Origin: Faecalicatena_A orotica
GTDB taxonomy: Bacteria; Bacillota; Clostridia; Lachnospirales; Lachnospiraceae
DNA: 64,000 nt
Assembly (NCBI RefSeq): GCF_040545875.1
Contig: NZ_JBEPMR010000012.1
Reading direction: 5' to 3' (one strand)
The position numbers were made by a program, and so were the translations under genes. Position 1 is the first letter of the stretch. Every line of letters begins with the position of its first letter. The notes below the pieces were generated by a model that did no database searches, was not told the origin of the DNA, and worked only from the letters and a program-made list of their open reading frames with translations. Below, piece by piece: positions 34,654 through 43,182 of the stretch.

Positions 34654-35580
34654 ATGTACAAGAAAAAGAAGATTGGTGTTTTAGGCAGTATCGCTTTAGA
34701 TAACATATTCCATGCAGAATCCATTCCTCAAAAAGGAGAGAGGGTCCTGGGGAATTTTATGGGTAGCTGTATAGGCGGGATGGCCGCTAATCAGGCTGTG
34801 GAAGCGGCGCGGTACAGCGGAGGGATATATATAATGGGATCTGTAGGGGCGGATGATGTAGGACAGCGGATTTCCAGCTATTTAACAGAAAAAGGCTGCA
34901 ATATAGAATTATTAATGAAAAATCCAAATGCGCCAACAGGGCAGACTTACATGTTTTTGGTGGATGGTAACAACGATTATTTTAGTGTTGTGAGCTTCGG
35001 TGCAAACGAGGCAGAGGTGGCCGAAAGAATAATTAAAAAGCTTGATGGGCTGGATGCTCTGCTCATTTCATTGGAAATGAATATTGATACCGTCAAAAAG
35101 GTGATGGAATATGCAAAAGTTCATGGTATTTATACATATCTTAGCTTATCACCTGCCGAAAAGTGTCTCCCGGAACTGATTAATCAAGCAGATGCATTGA
35201 TTGCAAATCAAAGAGAGGCCCGGATGCTGCTTGGTATACAGGGAGACAGTCCAAAAGAAATTATGGAAGAGTTAGAAAAAAGGGAGTTTGGCAAGTGTGG
35301 TTTATGTTTGATTTCTCTTGGCGAACATGGGGCGGTGCTAAAAGAAGGTGAAAATATTTATTATGCAGAAGGCTTAAAGGTTAATCCTGTAGATCCGGTT
35401 GGTGCGGGAGATGCTTTTACCGGAGCTTTTGTAGTAAACCATGAAATGGGGATGGAGAGCTATAAGGCACTATGTTACGGATGCATTGCCGGTGCGCTTA
35501 CAGTTTCCTCCGTAGGGGCGCAGGCCTCAATGCATACACCTGCAGGCGTAGAGGGCATTTATCAGGAACATTATACCTAA
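34654..35580 (+). CDS. PfkB-family carbohydrate/nucleoside kinase
   Basis: A 308-residue ribokinase-like kinase. The N-terminus (GVLGSIALDNIFHAESIPQK) and GGMAANQAVEAARY resemble ribokinase, and the C-terminal anion hole and catalytic aspartate are in PVGAGDAFTGAFV. It would phosphorylate the imported compound or a processed form. Members of the family include ribokinase, IolC and inosine-guanosine kinases, and the sequence alone does not choose. It starts six bases after the dehydrogenase stop, so it is probably coupled to it. Confidence 0.86.
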   Translation: MYKKKKIGVLGSIALDNIFHAESIPQKGERVLGNFMGSCIGGMAANQAVEAARYSGGIYIMGSVGADDVGQRISSYLTEKGCNIELLMKNPNAPTGQTYMFLVDGNNDYFSVVSFGANEAEVAERIIKKLDGLDALLISLEMNIDTVKKVMEYAKVHGIYTYLSLSPAEKCLPELINQADALIANQREARMLLGIQGDSPKEIMEELEKREFGKCGLCLISLGEHGAVLKEGENIYYAEGLKVNPVDPVGAGDAFTGAFVVNHEMGMESYKALCYGCIAGALTVSSVGAQASMHTPAGVEGIYQEHYT

Positions 35581-35659
35581 GAGCATATTCAAGGGGAAGA
35601 TGGAACAGGGGTGTAGAAAAGCATAATAAGTTTATTATTAGAAAGGTAGTGTGGTTTGA

Positions 35660-36430
35660 ATGAAAATAGGATGTATTTCCTGGTCCCACAGAAATAGTTT
35701 TGCAAACGGGGAAATGGATATATTTAAATGGATGGAGCATTGCAAAAATGATTGCCTGCTCGATGGGGCCGAAATTTGGAATAATCATTTCGAGAGTCTC
35801 GATGAGAGTTATCTGCAGAAAATAAAAGAAAAAGCTGCAGAACTAAACCTGCCTGTATATTCTGTTGCCACTAAATGCGTATTTGGAGGATTTAGTGATG
35901 ATGAAATTAATGCAGCTAAAAGTACAATGCGTGATTGGCTGAAGGCCACCGATTATCTTGGCGCTTCTATTATGAGGATATCAGTAGGAGGGGAGAGATT
36001 AAGAGATGCAGAACGGCAAATTAAGGTATTTGACAGCATTACAGAGGTGATATGTGAAGGGGAGTATCCAGAGATTACAGTGGGAATTGAAAATCAGGAA
36101 CCAGGGGTAGTCCAGAACGTGGCAGATGTGAAGAAGATGAAGGAAATAAGCGATGGAAAACTGAAAGTAATATTAGACAATGGTAGTTTCCTGGATAAAG
36201 AAGATTCATATGCATTTCTGGAAGAGGCTCTTCCAGATGCGGCTGTAGTTCATGCTAAATTTTTTGATATAAGAGAAGATGGCAGCGATAAAATTCTGGA
36301 TTATGAAAAAATCAAAATGATATTGCAAAAGAAGTGTTATGATGGATATATTTCTATCGAATATGACAGTAATGAGCCGGCTGCAAGAGATGTGCCTAAG
36401 ATTGCTTCGTATTTGCGGAAACTTTTATAG
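35660..36430 (+). CDS. TIM-barrel sugar phosphate isomerase/epimerase
   Basis: A 256-residue xylose-isomerase-like barrel. Metal-ligand type residues are visible in VGIENQEPG, HAKFFDI and YISIEYDSNEPA. IolE, sugar phosphate epimerases and endonuclease IV share this fold; the small size and neighbours favour a sugar isomerase or dehydratase. It lies 79 bases after the kinase and only three bases from the ribosome binding site of the next gene. GAAAGGTAG precedes the ATG. Confidence 0.85.
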   Translation: MKIGCISWSHRNSFANGEMDIFKWMEHCKNDCLLDGAEIWNNHFESLDESYLQKIKEKAAELNLPVYSVATKCVFGGFSDDEINAAKSTMRDWLKATDYLGASIMRISVGGERLRDAERQIKVFDSITEVICEGEYPEITVGIENQEPGVVQNVADVKKMKEISDGKLKVILDNGSFLDKEDSYAFLEEALPDAAVVHAKFFDIREDGSDKILDYEKIKMILQKKCYDGYISIEYDSNEPAARDVPKIASYLRKLL

Positions 36431-36442
36431 GAGGTGGATTCG

Positions 36443-37300
36443 TTGGGGAATGAGTTAGTTTACAGCAAAAGTAACAAACTGGAAGAAATGTTCCATGTAA
36501 AAAAACCAATTATTCCGACTCTGCATCTGATGTCTTTGCCGGGAGCTCCGTTCTACAAAGGAGAATCTATGGATAAGATTTTGGAATATACCATGAAAGA
36601 GGTTGATACTCTTATTGAATGTGGAGTGGACGGTTTTATTATTGAAAATCATGGAGATATACCTTTTGTAAAGCCGGATAAATTTGGGTATGAAACAGTA
36701 GCCGCGATGTCCTATCTCGGGGCAGAGATAGGAAAAAAGGTCAAGGCACATGGACTGCCGCTCGGCGTTAATTGTCTCGCTAATGCAGCAATACCTGCAC
36801 TGGCAATAGCAAAGGCAATTGGCGCACAATTTGTAAGGATAAATCAATTTGTGAATGCCTATATTGCAAACGAAGGATTTGTGGAAGGGATGGCGGGAGA
36901 AGTACTGCGTTATCGCTCAGCTATTAAAGGCGATGATATTACAATATTTGCGGACGCACATGTTAAGCATGGGAGTCATGCAATCGTTGCGGACCGTTCG
37001 ATTGAAGAGCAGGCTAAGGATTCGTTGTTCTTCTGTGCGGATGTATTGATTTGTACTGGCAACAGAACAGGGGATGCACCTACGGATGAAGAAATGTTAA
37101 GCATAAAAGTAAATCCGGATGTTCCGGTCATTGTAGGAAGCGGGATTACCCCTGAGAACGCAGAACGGATTATGCGTGTGGCGGACGGCGGTATTGTGGC
37201 AAGCTATTTTAAAAAGGATGGAATCTGGACGAATACGGTTGACCGCGACCGGACAATGCGCTTTATGAATAAAGTTTTTGAGATTCGTGAGAATTTGTAA
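36443..37300 (+). CDS. BtpA/SgcQ-family protein
   Basis: A protein of about 285 residues of the BtpA family, with PTLHLMSLPGAPFYKG, the GVDGFIIENHGDIPF motif and FADAHVKHGSHAI seen in this family. BtpA was linked to photosystem I in cyanobacteria, but SgcQ-type members sit in sugar operons of gut bacteria; the reaction is not established. The fold is a predicted TIM barrel, so an aldolase-like step is possible. The TTG at 36443 lies 6-7 bases after AGGAGGTG, while the GTG at 36434 overlaps that site. Function here is open. Confidence 0.8.
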   Translation: MGNELVYSKSNKLEEMFHVKKPIIPTLHLMSLPGAPFYKGESMDKILEYTMKEVDTLIECGVDGFIIENHGDIPFVKPDKFGYETVAAMSYLGAEIGKKVKAHGLPLGVNCLANAAIPALAIAKAIGAQFVRINQFVNAYIANEGFVEGMAGEVLRYRSAIKGDDITIFADAHVKHGSHAIVADRSIEEQAKDSLFFCADVLICTGNRTGDAPTDEEMLSIKVNPDVPVIVGSGITPENAERIMRVADGGIVASYFKKDGIWTNTVDRDRTMRFMNKVFEIRENL

Positions 37301-37315
37301 AAATAAGGAGTGGTT

Positions 37316-38770
37316 ATGGGAAAAATACTAAAAGAAGCAATCACATTTGATGATGTCCTGCTGGTACCGGAATATTCGGAAATACTGCCGTCACAGGTTG
37401 AACTGTCAACATATTTGACTAAGGATATCATGTTGAATATCCCTCTGATGAGTTCTGGAATGGATACGGTAACTGAACACCGCATGGCGATTGCTATGGC
37501 CAGACAGGGCGGCATTGGGATTATTCATAAAAATATGGACATCCAAAGACAGGCAGAAGAAATTGACAAGGTAAAGCGTTCGGAAAACGGGGTAATTGCA
37601 GATCCTTTTTACCTGTCTCCCGCGCATACACTGAAAGATGCTGAACAACTTATGAGTAAGTATAAGATTTCAGGTGTCCCAATCACACAGGGAGATAAAT
37701 TAGTAGGCATCATAACAAACCGGGATTTGAAATTTGAGACAGATTATTCAAAAAAAATTTCCCAGTGCATGACTAAGGACGGGCTGATTACTGCACGGGA
37801 AGGAATCACACTTGAAGAGGCCAAACGTATTTTAGGGGAAGCAAGAAAAGAAAAACTACCGATAGTGGATGATAAATTCCGGTTAAAGGGATTGATAACT
37901 ATAAAAGATATTGAAAAGGCAATTCGATACCCCAATTCTGCAAGGGATAAAACGGGCCGTTTGCTTTGCGGGGCGGCAGTTGGTGTTACCGCAAATGTTC
38001 TGGAACGGGTTGAAGCATTGGTACAGGCACAGGCCGATGTTGTGGTGGTAGATTCAGCTCATGGACATACAGCAAATGTAATTAAATGTATCAGTATGAT
38101 AAAAGGTGCATTTCCAAACGTCCCGGTTATTGCAGGAAATGTAGTGACTTCGGAAGCTGTTAAAATGCTGGTTGAGGCAGGAGCAGATGCTGTAAAGGTA
38201 GGGATAGGGCCGGGGTCTATTTGTACAACCAGAATAGTGGCCGGCATAGGTGTTCCCCAAATTACTGCTATAATGGATTGCTATGAAATGGCAAAAAAAT
38301 ATCAGGTGCCATTAATTGCAGACGGCGGTATTAAGTATTCCGGGGATATTGTGAAGGCAATTGCTGCCGGGGCTAATGTGTGTATGATGGGAAGTCTGTT
38401 AGCGGGGTGTGATGAAAGTCCGGGAGAATTTGAACTGTATCAAGGAAGGAAATATAAAGTCTATCGTGGTATGGGCTCAATAGCAGGAATGGAGAACGGG
38501 GGAAAAGATCGTTATTTTCAGCAGGATGCAAAAAAACTGGTTCCGGAGGGAGTAGAAGGGCGAGTTGCATATCGCGGAATGCTGGAAGATACAGTTTACC
38601 AATTGCTGGGAGGAATCAAGTCAGGTATGGGATACTGTGGAACTAAGACAATCCAGGAATTAAAAGTAAAGGGAAGATTTGTAAAGATATCTCCGGCATC
38701 ATTAAAGGAAAGCCACCCACATGATATTAATATTACAAAAGAAGCACCAAACTATTGTTGTACAGAATAA
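37316..38770 (+). CDS. guaB: IMP dehydrogenase
   Basis: Oxidises IMP to XMP with NAD, the committed step to GMP. The 484-residue form is complete: N-terminal barrel (ITFDDVLLVPEYSE), paired CBS domains (about 95-205), the catalytic loop GIGPGSICTTR with its active cysteine, and the flap with EGRVAYRG carrying the Arg-Tyr pair. The CBS pair and flap argue for IMP dehydrogenase rather than GMP reductase. Start ATG 37316 follows TAAGGAG; a GTG at 37310 overlaps it. It lies just 15 bases after the BtpA gene, so it appears to be the last gene of a sugar-type operon, an odd place. A second guaB elsewhere cannot be excluded. Confidence 0.92.
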   Translation: MGKILKEAITFDDVLLVPEYSEILPSQVELSTYLTKDIMLNIPLMSSGMDTVTEHRMAIAMARQGGIGIIHKNMDIQRQAEEIDKVKRSENGVIADPFYLSPAHTLKDAEQLMSKYKISGVPITQGDKLVGIITNRDLKFETDYSKKISQCMTKDGLITAREGITLEEAKRILGEARKEKLPIVDDKFRLKGLITIKDIEKAIRYPNSARDKTGRLLCGAAVGVTANVLERVEALVQAQADVVVVDSAHGHTANVIKCISMIKGAFPNVPVIAGNVVTSEAVKMLVEAGADAVKVGIGPGSICTTRIVAGIGVPQITAIMDCYEMAKKYQVPLIADGGIKYSGDIVKAIAAGANVCMMGSLLAGCDESPGEFELYQGRKYKVYRGMGSIAGMENGGKDRYFQQDAKKLVPEGVEGRVAYRGMLEDTVYQLLGGIKSGMGYCGTKTIQELKVKGRFVKISPASLKESHPHDINITKEAPNYCCTE

Positions 38771-38779
38771 CAAAGGAAA

Positions 38780-38853
38780 GGCAGTAGCTGTCTATGGTCA
38801 GGTCTGTAGACAGTAACGCCACCTGATAATGTTTTAGAACCCGTAAGGCTGCC
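38780..38853 (+). other. Structured RNA candidate after guaB
   Basis: GGCAG (38780-38784) can close on CTGCC (38849-38853). Inside, CTGTCTA (38788-38794) pairs with TAGACAG (38807-38813), and the loop TCAGGT (38798-38803) is complementary to ACCTGA (38821-38826), giving a possible pseudoknot. The pieces GTAGACAG and CCGTAAGGC recur, in the same order, in the true L10 leader at 39868-39995. It may be a relic of that leader or an independent element. Evidence is sequence only. The 230-base gap also holds a TATAAT at 38896-38901. Confidence 0.35.
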
Positions 38854-39000
38854 AATATTTGTAAAATCAGTCTATCATTTTAAAATAAACTTTGTTATAA
38901 TATTTTAAGTTATATCGTATGTTGATTTTCCTGATAATGTGATAACTTAGTCTCGAATCGATTGGTTTTTACATTTAGGCAGCATGAAAGGAATGTGAAA

Positions 39001-39762
39001 ATGAATATTAATCCTGATTCAAAAGTTCCATTGTACCTACAGCTAAAAGAATATATTTTAGAGAAGATTAAAAATAACGAATGGACAGTTGGAGAAAAAC
39101 TTCCTACAGAAACGGAGTTACAGGAGTTACTGGGGATTTCCCGGATTACGGTGAGACATGCATTTGAATTGCTGGAGAATGAAGGCTATGTTGTAAAAAA
39201 ACGTGCAAAGGGGACCTTTGTCGCTCCCCCAAAATTCTCATATCATCTGCCTAAGCTTACTAGTTTTTCAGAAGATATTATACAGAAAAATTGCATACCG
39301 GGTTCAAAGACAATCACATTGGAAGTTTTGTCTAATCCTGCAATAGCTGCACAAATGGAAGTGCCTGATGTAACTCCACTGATGCATATTGTAAGGCTGC
39401 GTACTGTCAATAGCATTGTAATGAGTATGCATGACAGCTACTATAATTTGAATATCCTTGACAGTAATATCATGATTAAAAGCATTACTTCAGGCTCTTT
39501 GCAGGAGCAATTGGATAATCAGTCAATTTCATTATATAGTATTTTGGAGAAGGAACATCATATTATCATTGATTGTGCAGATGAATCTTTGAAAGCAATA
39601 TCGTGTCCTCCTGAGATAGCAGAACGGTTAGAGATTTCTGTGGATGATCCTTTACTGTATCTGGAACGTAAGACATATACGTCGGATGGTGACGTACTTG
39701 AATTTTCGAAAATGTATAATCGGGCTGATATATATAATTATACAATTCGTTTGACCAGATAA
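39001..39762 (+). CDS. GntR-family (HutC/UTRA) transcriptional regulator
   Basis: A 253-residue regulator: winged helix (about 5-75; VPLYLQLKEYILEKIKNNEW, KLPTETELQELLGISRITVRHA) and a C-terminal UTRA effector-binding domain (about 95-245). UTRA domains bind small metabolites, usually sugar phosphates. It is at the end of the inserted cluster and shares the octamer GTTATATC upstream with the cluster promoter, so it is the likely local regulator. The ATG at 39001 follows AAAGGAA. Confidence 0.88.
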   Translation: MNINPDSKVPLYLQLKEYILEKIKNNEWTVGEKLPTETELQELLGISRITVRHAFELLENEGYVVKKRAKGTFVAPPKFSYHLPKLTSFSEDIIQKNCIPGSKTITLEVLSNPAIAAQMEVPDVTPLMHIVRLRTVNSIVMSMHDSYYNLNILDSNIMIKSITSGSLQEQLDNQSISLYSILEKEHHIIIDCADESLKAISCPPEIAERLEISVDDPLLYLERKTYTSDGDVLEFSKMYNRADIYNYTIRLTR

Positions 39763-39834
39763 ACTGAAATAGGGAATATGGGAAATAATTATTTTAAAAC
39801 ATCAATTAATTATCAATAAATTGGTGGAAACTTA

Positions 39835-39863
39835 TTGACAAGTGTATAGATTAGTGTTAATCT
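39835..39863 (+). promoter_or_regulatory. Promoter of rplJ-rplL
   Basis: TTGACA (39835-39840), a 17-base spacer and TAATCT (39858-39863). It gives rplJL a separate promoter after the insertion. Confidence 0.7.
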
Positions 39864-39867
39864 ATTA

Positions 39868-39995
39868 AAGCAATTAACTGCCGAAGACAGCAGGTGCCGT
39901 AAGGCATAAGTTATGAACGCCTGCCGAGGAAGATCAGAATTCTTAATATGAATTTGTGAGCTTTCGTGTTTTCGGGCATGGAAGCTTTTTTATTT
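39868..39995 (+). promoter_or_regulatory. L10 leader with attenuator
   Basis: The segment ACTGCCGAAGACAGCAGGTG, then CCGTAAGGC and CGCCTGCCGAGG (39876-39930) is the conserved ribosomal protein L10 leader, to which the L10-L7/L12 complex binds. Downstream, AGCTTTCGTG (39959-39968) pairs with CATGGAAGCT (39977-39986) and is followed by a T-run: an attenuator terminator just before rplJ. Excess L10 would favour the terminator. The leader identity is established knowledge; structure was judged by eye. Confidence 0.8.
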
Positions 39996-40038
39996 TTGGC
40001 AGTACACGCACAAATAAAATAAGGAGGTGTACCAGAAC

Positions 40039-40590
40039 GTGGCAAAAGTTGAATTAAAACAACCAATCGTTGAGGCAATTTCAGAAGAGATCAAAGACGC
40101 TCAGTCAGTTGTTCTTGTTGACTACCGTGGATTAACAGTAGCTCAGGACACAGAACTTCGTAAACAACTTAGAGAAGCAGGTGTCGTTTACAAAGTTTAC
40201 AAGAACACCATGATGAAGAGAGCTTTTGAAGGAACTGAATTCGAAGGACTTACTGATTGTCTTGAAGGACCAAGCGCAATCGCTATTTCCAAAGATGACG
40301 CAACAGCACCGGCAAGAATTATCTGCAAGTTTGCTAAGACAGCAGACAAGCTTGAATTAAAGGGCGGTGTCGTTGAAGGAACAGTCTATGATGTTGCTGG
40401 ATTAACAGAAGTGTCAAAGATCCCTTCAAGAGAAGAATTACTTTCCAGATTACTTGGAAGTATGCAGTCACCTATCACCAATTTTGCTCGTGTTATTAAG
40501 CAGATTGCAGAGCAGGGCGGTGAAGCAGCTCCTGCAGAAGCAGCAGAGGAAGCTCCGGCTGTAGAAGCAGCAGAGACACCGGCTGAGTAA
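40039..40590 (+). CDS. rplJ: 50S ribosomal protein L10
   Basis: A 183-residue stalk protein that anchors L7/L12 to the ribosome. N-terminal KQPIVEAISEEIKDAQSVVLVDYRG and YKVYKNTMMKRA are characteristic; the C-terminal tail is alanine- and glutamate-rich, longer than in many L10 proteins. The GTG at 40039 lies 9 bases after AAGGAGGTG; an in-frame GTG at 40027 overlaps that site. Regulated by the preceding L10 leader. Confidence 0.95.
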   Translation: MAKVELKQPIVEAISEEIKDAQSVVLVDYRGLTVAQDTELRKQLREAGVVYKVYKNTMMKRAFEGTEFEGLTDCLEGPSAIAISKDDATAPARIICKFAKTADKLELKGGVVEGTVYDVAGLTEVSKIPSREELLSRLLGSMQSPITNFARVIKQIAEQGGEAAPAEAAEEAPAVEAAETPAE

Positions 40591-40729
40591 GCCGGGACAG
40601 AATTCCAGGGGCATAAGCCTGAGGGATTAAGGTTTACCTCATTGAACCGTCAAGGTACAATAAGTAATAAGAAACTAAAATAAGAGGATGAGAATAATCC
40701 TGAAATAATCTAAAATGGAGGATATAAAA

Positions 40730-41107
40730 ATGGCTAAATTGACAACAGCTGAAATGATCGAAGCGATCAAAGAGTTATCAGTATTAGAATTAAATGAATT
40801 AGTAAAAGCTTGTGAAGAAGAATTTGGTGTATCTGCAGCAGCAGGTGTTGTAGTTGCAGCAGCAGCTGGAGACGGAGCAGGCGCAGCAGAAGAGAAAGAT
40901 GAGTTTGACGTAGAGTTAGTATCAGCAGGTGCTTCTAAGGTTAAAGTTATCAAAGTTGTTCGTGAAGTAACAGGACTTGGATTAAAAGAAGCTAAAGACT
41001 TAGTAGACGGAGCTCCTAAGGTAATTAAGGAAGGCGTTTCTAAGGCAGAAGCTGAAGAACTGAAAGCTAAACTTGTAGAGCAGGGAGCAGAAGTTAACCT
41101 GAAATAA
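40730..41107 (+). CDS. rplL: 50S ribosomal protein L7/L12
   Basis: A 125-residue stalk protein that recruits translation GTPases. The N-terminal dimer domain is followed by an alanine-rich hinge (about 35-55) and the C-terminal domain with KVKVIKVVREVTGLGLKEAK. The ATG at 40730 follows TGGAGGAT. Ends just before a terminator, instead of leading on to rpoB as usual. Confidence 0.96.
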   Translation: MAKLTTAEMIEAIKELSVLELNELVKACEEEFGVSAAAGVVVAAAAGDGAGAAEEKDEFDVELVSAGASKVKVIKVVREVTGLGLKEAKDLVDGAPKVIKEGVSKAEAEELKAKLVEQGAEVNLK

Positions 41108-41139
41108 TTCAGGCACTTTTGTATAAAGCGCAAAAACAT

Positions 41140-41180
41140 AGTACTGCAGAGGGATGAACCTTCTGTGGTACTTTTTTTAT
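41140..41180 (+). terminator. Terminator after rplL
   Basis: AGTACTGCAGAGG (from 41140) pairs with CCTTCTGTGGTACT (41159-41172) with a bulge, followed by a run of seven T. Confidence 0.85.
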
Positions 41181-41239
41181 ACAGGAAATTCCTATCTAAA
41201 AAGCCGTGTTAAGGTTTCGCTCAGATTTTGGATATAAAA

Positions 41240-41268
41240 TTGACGCCTGTCACCTTCCGCCCTATAAT
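41240..41268 (+). promoter_or_regulatory. Promoter of the membrane protein-ktr-pyk operon
   Basis: TTGACG (41240-41245), a 17-base spacer and a perfect TATAAT (41263-41268). The leader to the first start codon is short (about 60 bases), leaving no room for a large riboswitch. Confidence 0.75.
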
Positions 41269-41334
41269 GCATATAACTATTAAGAGCGAGAGGTATGGAC
41301 CTGAAGTATGTGTATCCGGGCAGAGGTGAATCAA

Positions 41335-41817
41335 ATGAAGAATAAGGCAGAAAACAGGACGGCTTATAGCGTGGGCCGGTTGGTTTTAGTTTTATTTTTC
41401 ACAGTTTTTATTATGAATGGTTTATATCATTCGGTTACGCTGATCGAGGCTGGAATCAGCATGCGACAGGGTGGTTGTTCCGAAGCTGGTGTGCATGCCG
41501 GAGTCAGTGCGGATGCAATACAGGAAGCGGGGGCACAGGTACTGTGTGCTGCGGGCCATTCTTCAGATAATTTCATTTCAGAGCAGAGATCAGGGATCTC
41601 TGTTTTTTCAGCGCTCCGTAAACAAGATTCTGTGTTTTGGGACGCAAGACTCTACATTGACTCTTTTTTGTCTGTTTTATTCAAAATAGCTGTTATCCCA
41701 TGCGTAATTTTTCTTTTATGCCATTTTGCGAAAAACGTGTATATGTTCCTGCGTCGGATTAACTGCGGATTTATCCACCGGCAGGATGGAAAGAAAAGGA
41801 TGGCCCTTTCCATTTGA
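41335..41817 (+). CDS. Hypothetical membrane protein upstream of ktrB
   Basis: A 160-residue protein with one membrane segment near residues 12-32 (VLVLFFTVFIMNGLYHSV) and a second near 115-145 (FKIAVIPCVIFLLCHFAKNVYMFL), joined by a glycine/alanine-rich, serine-rich extracytoplasmic loop. The C-terminus is basic and cytoplasmic (RRINCGFIHRQDGKKR). I do not recognise it. It starts at ATG 41335 after AGAGGTGA and ends 36 bases before the ktrB start, so it is likely in the same operon as the potassium transporter. A role in that transporter is only a guess. Confidence 0.65.
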   Translation: MKNKAENRTAYSVGRLVLVLFFTVFIMNGLYHSVTLIEAGISMRQGGCSEAGVHAGVSADAIQEAGAQVLCAAGHSSDNFISEQRSGISVFSALRKQDSVFWDARLYIDSFLSVLFKIAVIPCVIFLLCHFAKNVYMFLRRINCGFIHRQDGKKRMALSI

Positions 41818-41853
41818 TTTTATAATATAGATATGAAAGGGAGCGTTATTATT

Positions 41854-43170
41854 TTGAATGTAATATTGCAGGGTGGGAAAAACTTTTTTAAAAATCAGTC
41901 ACCGGCCAGACTCATTACGCTTGGGTTTGCATTTGTTATCCTTGCGGGAACAATACTTTTGAAACTGCCAGTGTCTGTCAGGGACGGGGCCGGGGTGAGC
42001 TGGATTGATGCGCTGTTTACATCAACAAGTGCTGTTTGCGTAACTGGCCTGATTGCCATAGACACGGCAGAGCATTTTACGGTGTTCGGGCGTACGGTTG
42101 TTGCCGTGCTGATACAGATAGGCGGACTGGGTGTGACATCTGTGGGTGTCGGCATTATTCTTGCGGCAGGGAAACGGATTGGTTTCAAAGAACGGCTTCT
42201 GGTAAAAGAGGCCCTGAATGTGAACGGGTTTAAAGGGATGGTCGTCCTTGTAAAGTATGTTCTCATCATGACATTGTGTTTTGAAACGGCAGGGACTATT
42301 CTGAGCTATCTTGTGTTCGTGCAGAAGTATTCGCCGTTGGATGCGCTGGGGATCAGCATGTTTCATTCTGTAGCGGCGTTTAATAATTCCGGGTTTGATA
42401 TTCTGGGCGGTCTTAAGAACCTGATTCCGTATCAGGATAATGTACTTTTGAATCTGACAACATGCGGTCTGATTATATTTGGAGGCCTTGGGTTCCTGGT
42501 TATTCTGGACATTATCCGGAACCGGTGTTTTAAGAAACTGTGCCTCCATTCGAAAGCCGTAATCGTGACAAGCATTGCCCTGATTGTAACCGGTACGGTA
42601 CTTCTGAAATGTACGGAAAATATAACATGGCTGGGTGCCTTTTTCCAGAGTGTTTCGGCCAGAACAGCCGGGTTCTCCACATACCCAATCGGAAATTTTA
42701 CTTCGGCCGGGCTTTTTATCCTGACGATCCTGATGTTTATCGGCGCTTCGCCCGGGTCTACAGGAGGAGGTATCAAAACGAGTACACTGTTTGTACTGCT
42801 CAATAGTGTGAAAAGTACAGCAACGAACCAGCACTGTACTGCATTCAGGAGGAAGATTCCTGATAAAGTGGTATTTAAAGCATTTATGATTACTTTTTTA
42901 TCACTCATGGTTGTCAGTATTTCCACACTCGTGATGTGTGTGCTGGAGCCGGAATATTCATTCCTGCAGCTTCTTTTTGAATGCACATCTGCATTTGGAA
43001 CTGTAGGGCTTTCGACGGGGATTACACCGGATTTAGGCACCGCCGGGAAACTGGTCATAATTCTGACAATGTTCATCGGGCGGCTCGGGACTCTCACGAT
43101 TATTACGATGTGGAGCTTTAAGCAGCCGGCTAATGCGGTGTATACGGAGGAAAATATAACAATTGGTTAG
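41854..43170 (+). CDS. Potassium transporter membrane subunit (KtrB/TrkH family)
   Basis: A protein of about 438 residues with four M1-pore-M2 repeats that form one K+ path. Selectivity-filter regions are visible: STSAVCVTGL, FNNSGFDI, SARTAGFSTYP and SAFGTVGLSTG, each with the conserved glycine. The first membrane helix and LPVSVRDGAGVSWIDALF are family-like. The TTG at 41854 is preferred as it has AAGGGAG upstream; an ATG at 41833 lies before that site. Transports potassium with the KtrA/TrkA-type regulator encoded next. Confidence 0.9.
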   Translation: MNVILQGGKNFFKNQSPARLITLGFAFVILAGTILLKLPVSVRDGAGVSWIDALFTSTSAVCVTGLIAIDTAEHFTVFGRTVVAVLIQIGGLGVTSVGVGIILAAGKRIGFKERLLVKEALNVNGFKGMVVLVKYVLIMTLCFETAGTILSYLVFVQKYSPLDALGISMFHSVAAFNNSGFDILGGLKNLIPYQDNVLLNLTTCGLIIFGGLGFLVILDIIRNRCFKKLCLHSKAVIVTSIALIVTGTVLLKCTENITWLGAFFQSVSARTAGFSTYPIGNFTSAGLFILTILMFIGASPGSTGGGIKTSTLFVLLNSVKSTATNQHCTAFRRKIPDKVVFKAFMITFLSLMVVSISTLVMCVLEPEYSFLQLLFECTSAFGTVGLSTGITPDLGTAGKLVIILTMFIGRLGTLTIITMWSFKQPANAVYTEENITIG

Positions 43171-43182
43171 GAGATGGAGATC

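Noticed and set aside
37316..38770. GMP reductase instead of IMP dehydrogenase
   Set aside because: The protein has the paired CBS insert and the Arg-Tyr flap region that GMP reductases lack.
41269..41334. Cyclic di-AMP riboswitch in front of the potassium transporter operon
   Set aside because: The leader between the -10 box and the first start codon is only about 65 bases with no aptamer-like stems.
42022..42834. Long open frame (270 codons) on the minus strand opposite ktrB
   Set aside because: Low-complexity composition rich in Gln, His, Arg and no motif; the plus-strand frame has all four K+ filter motifs.
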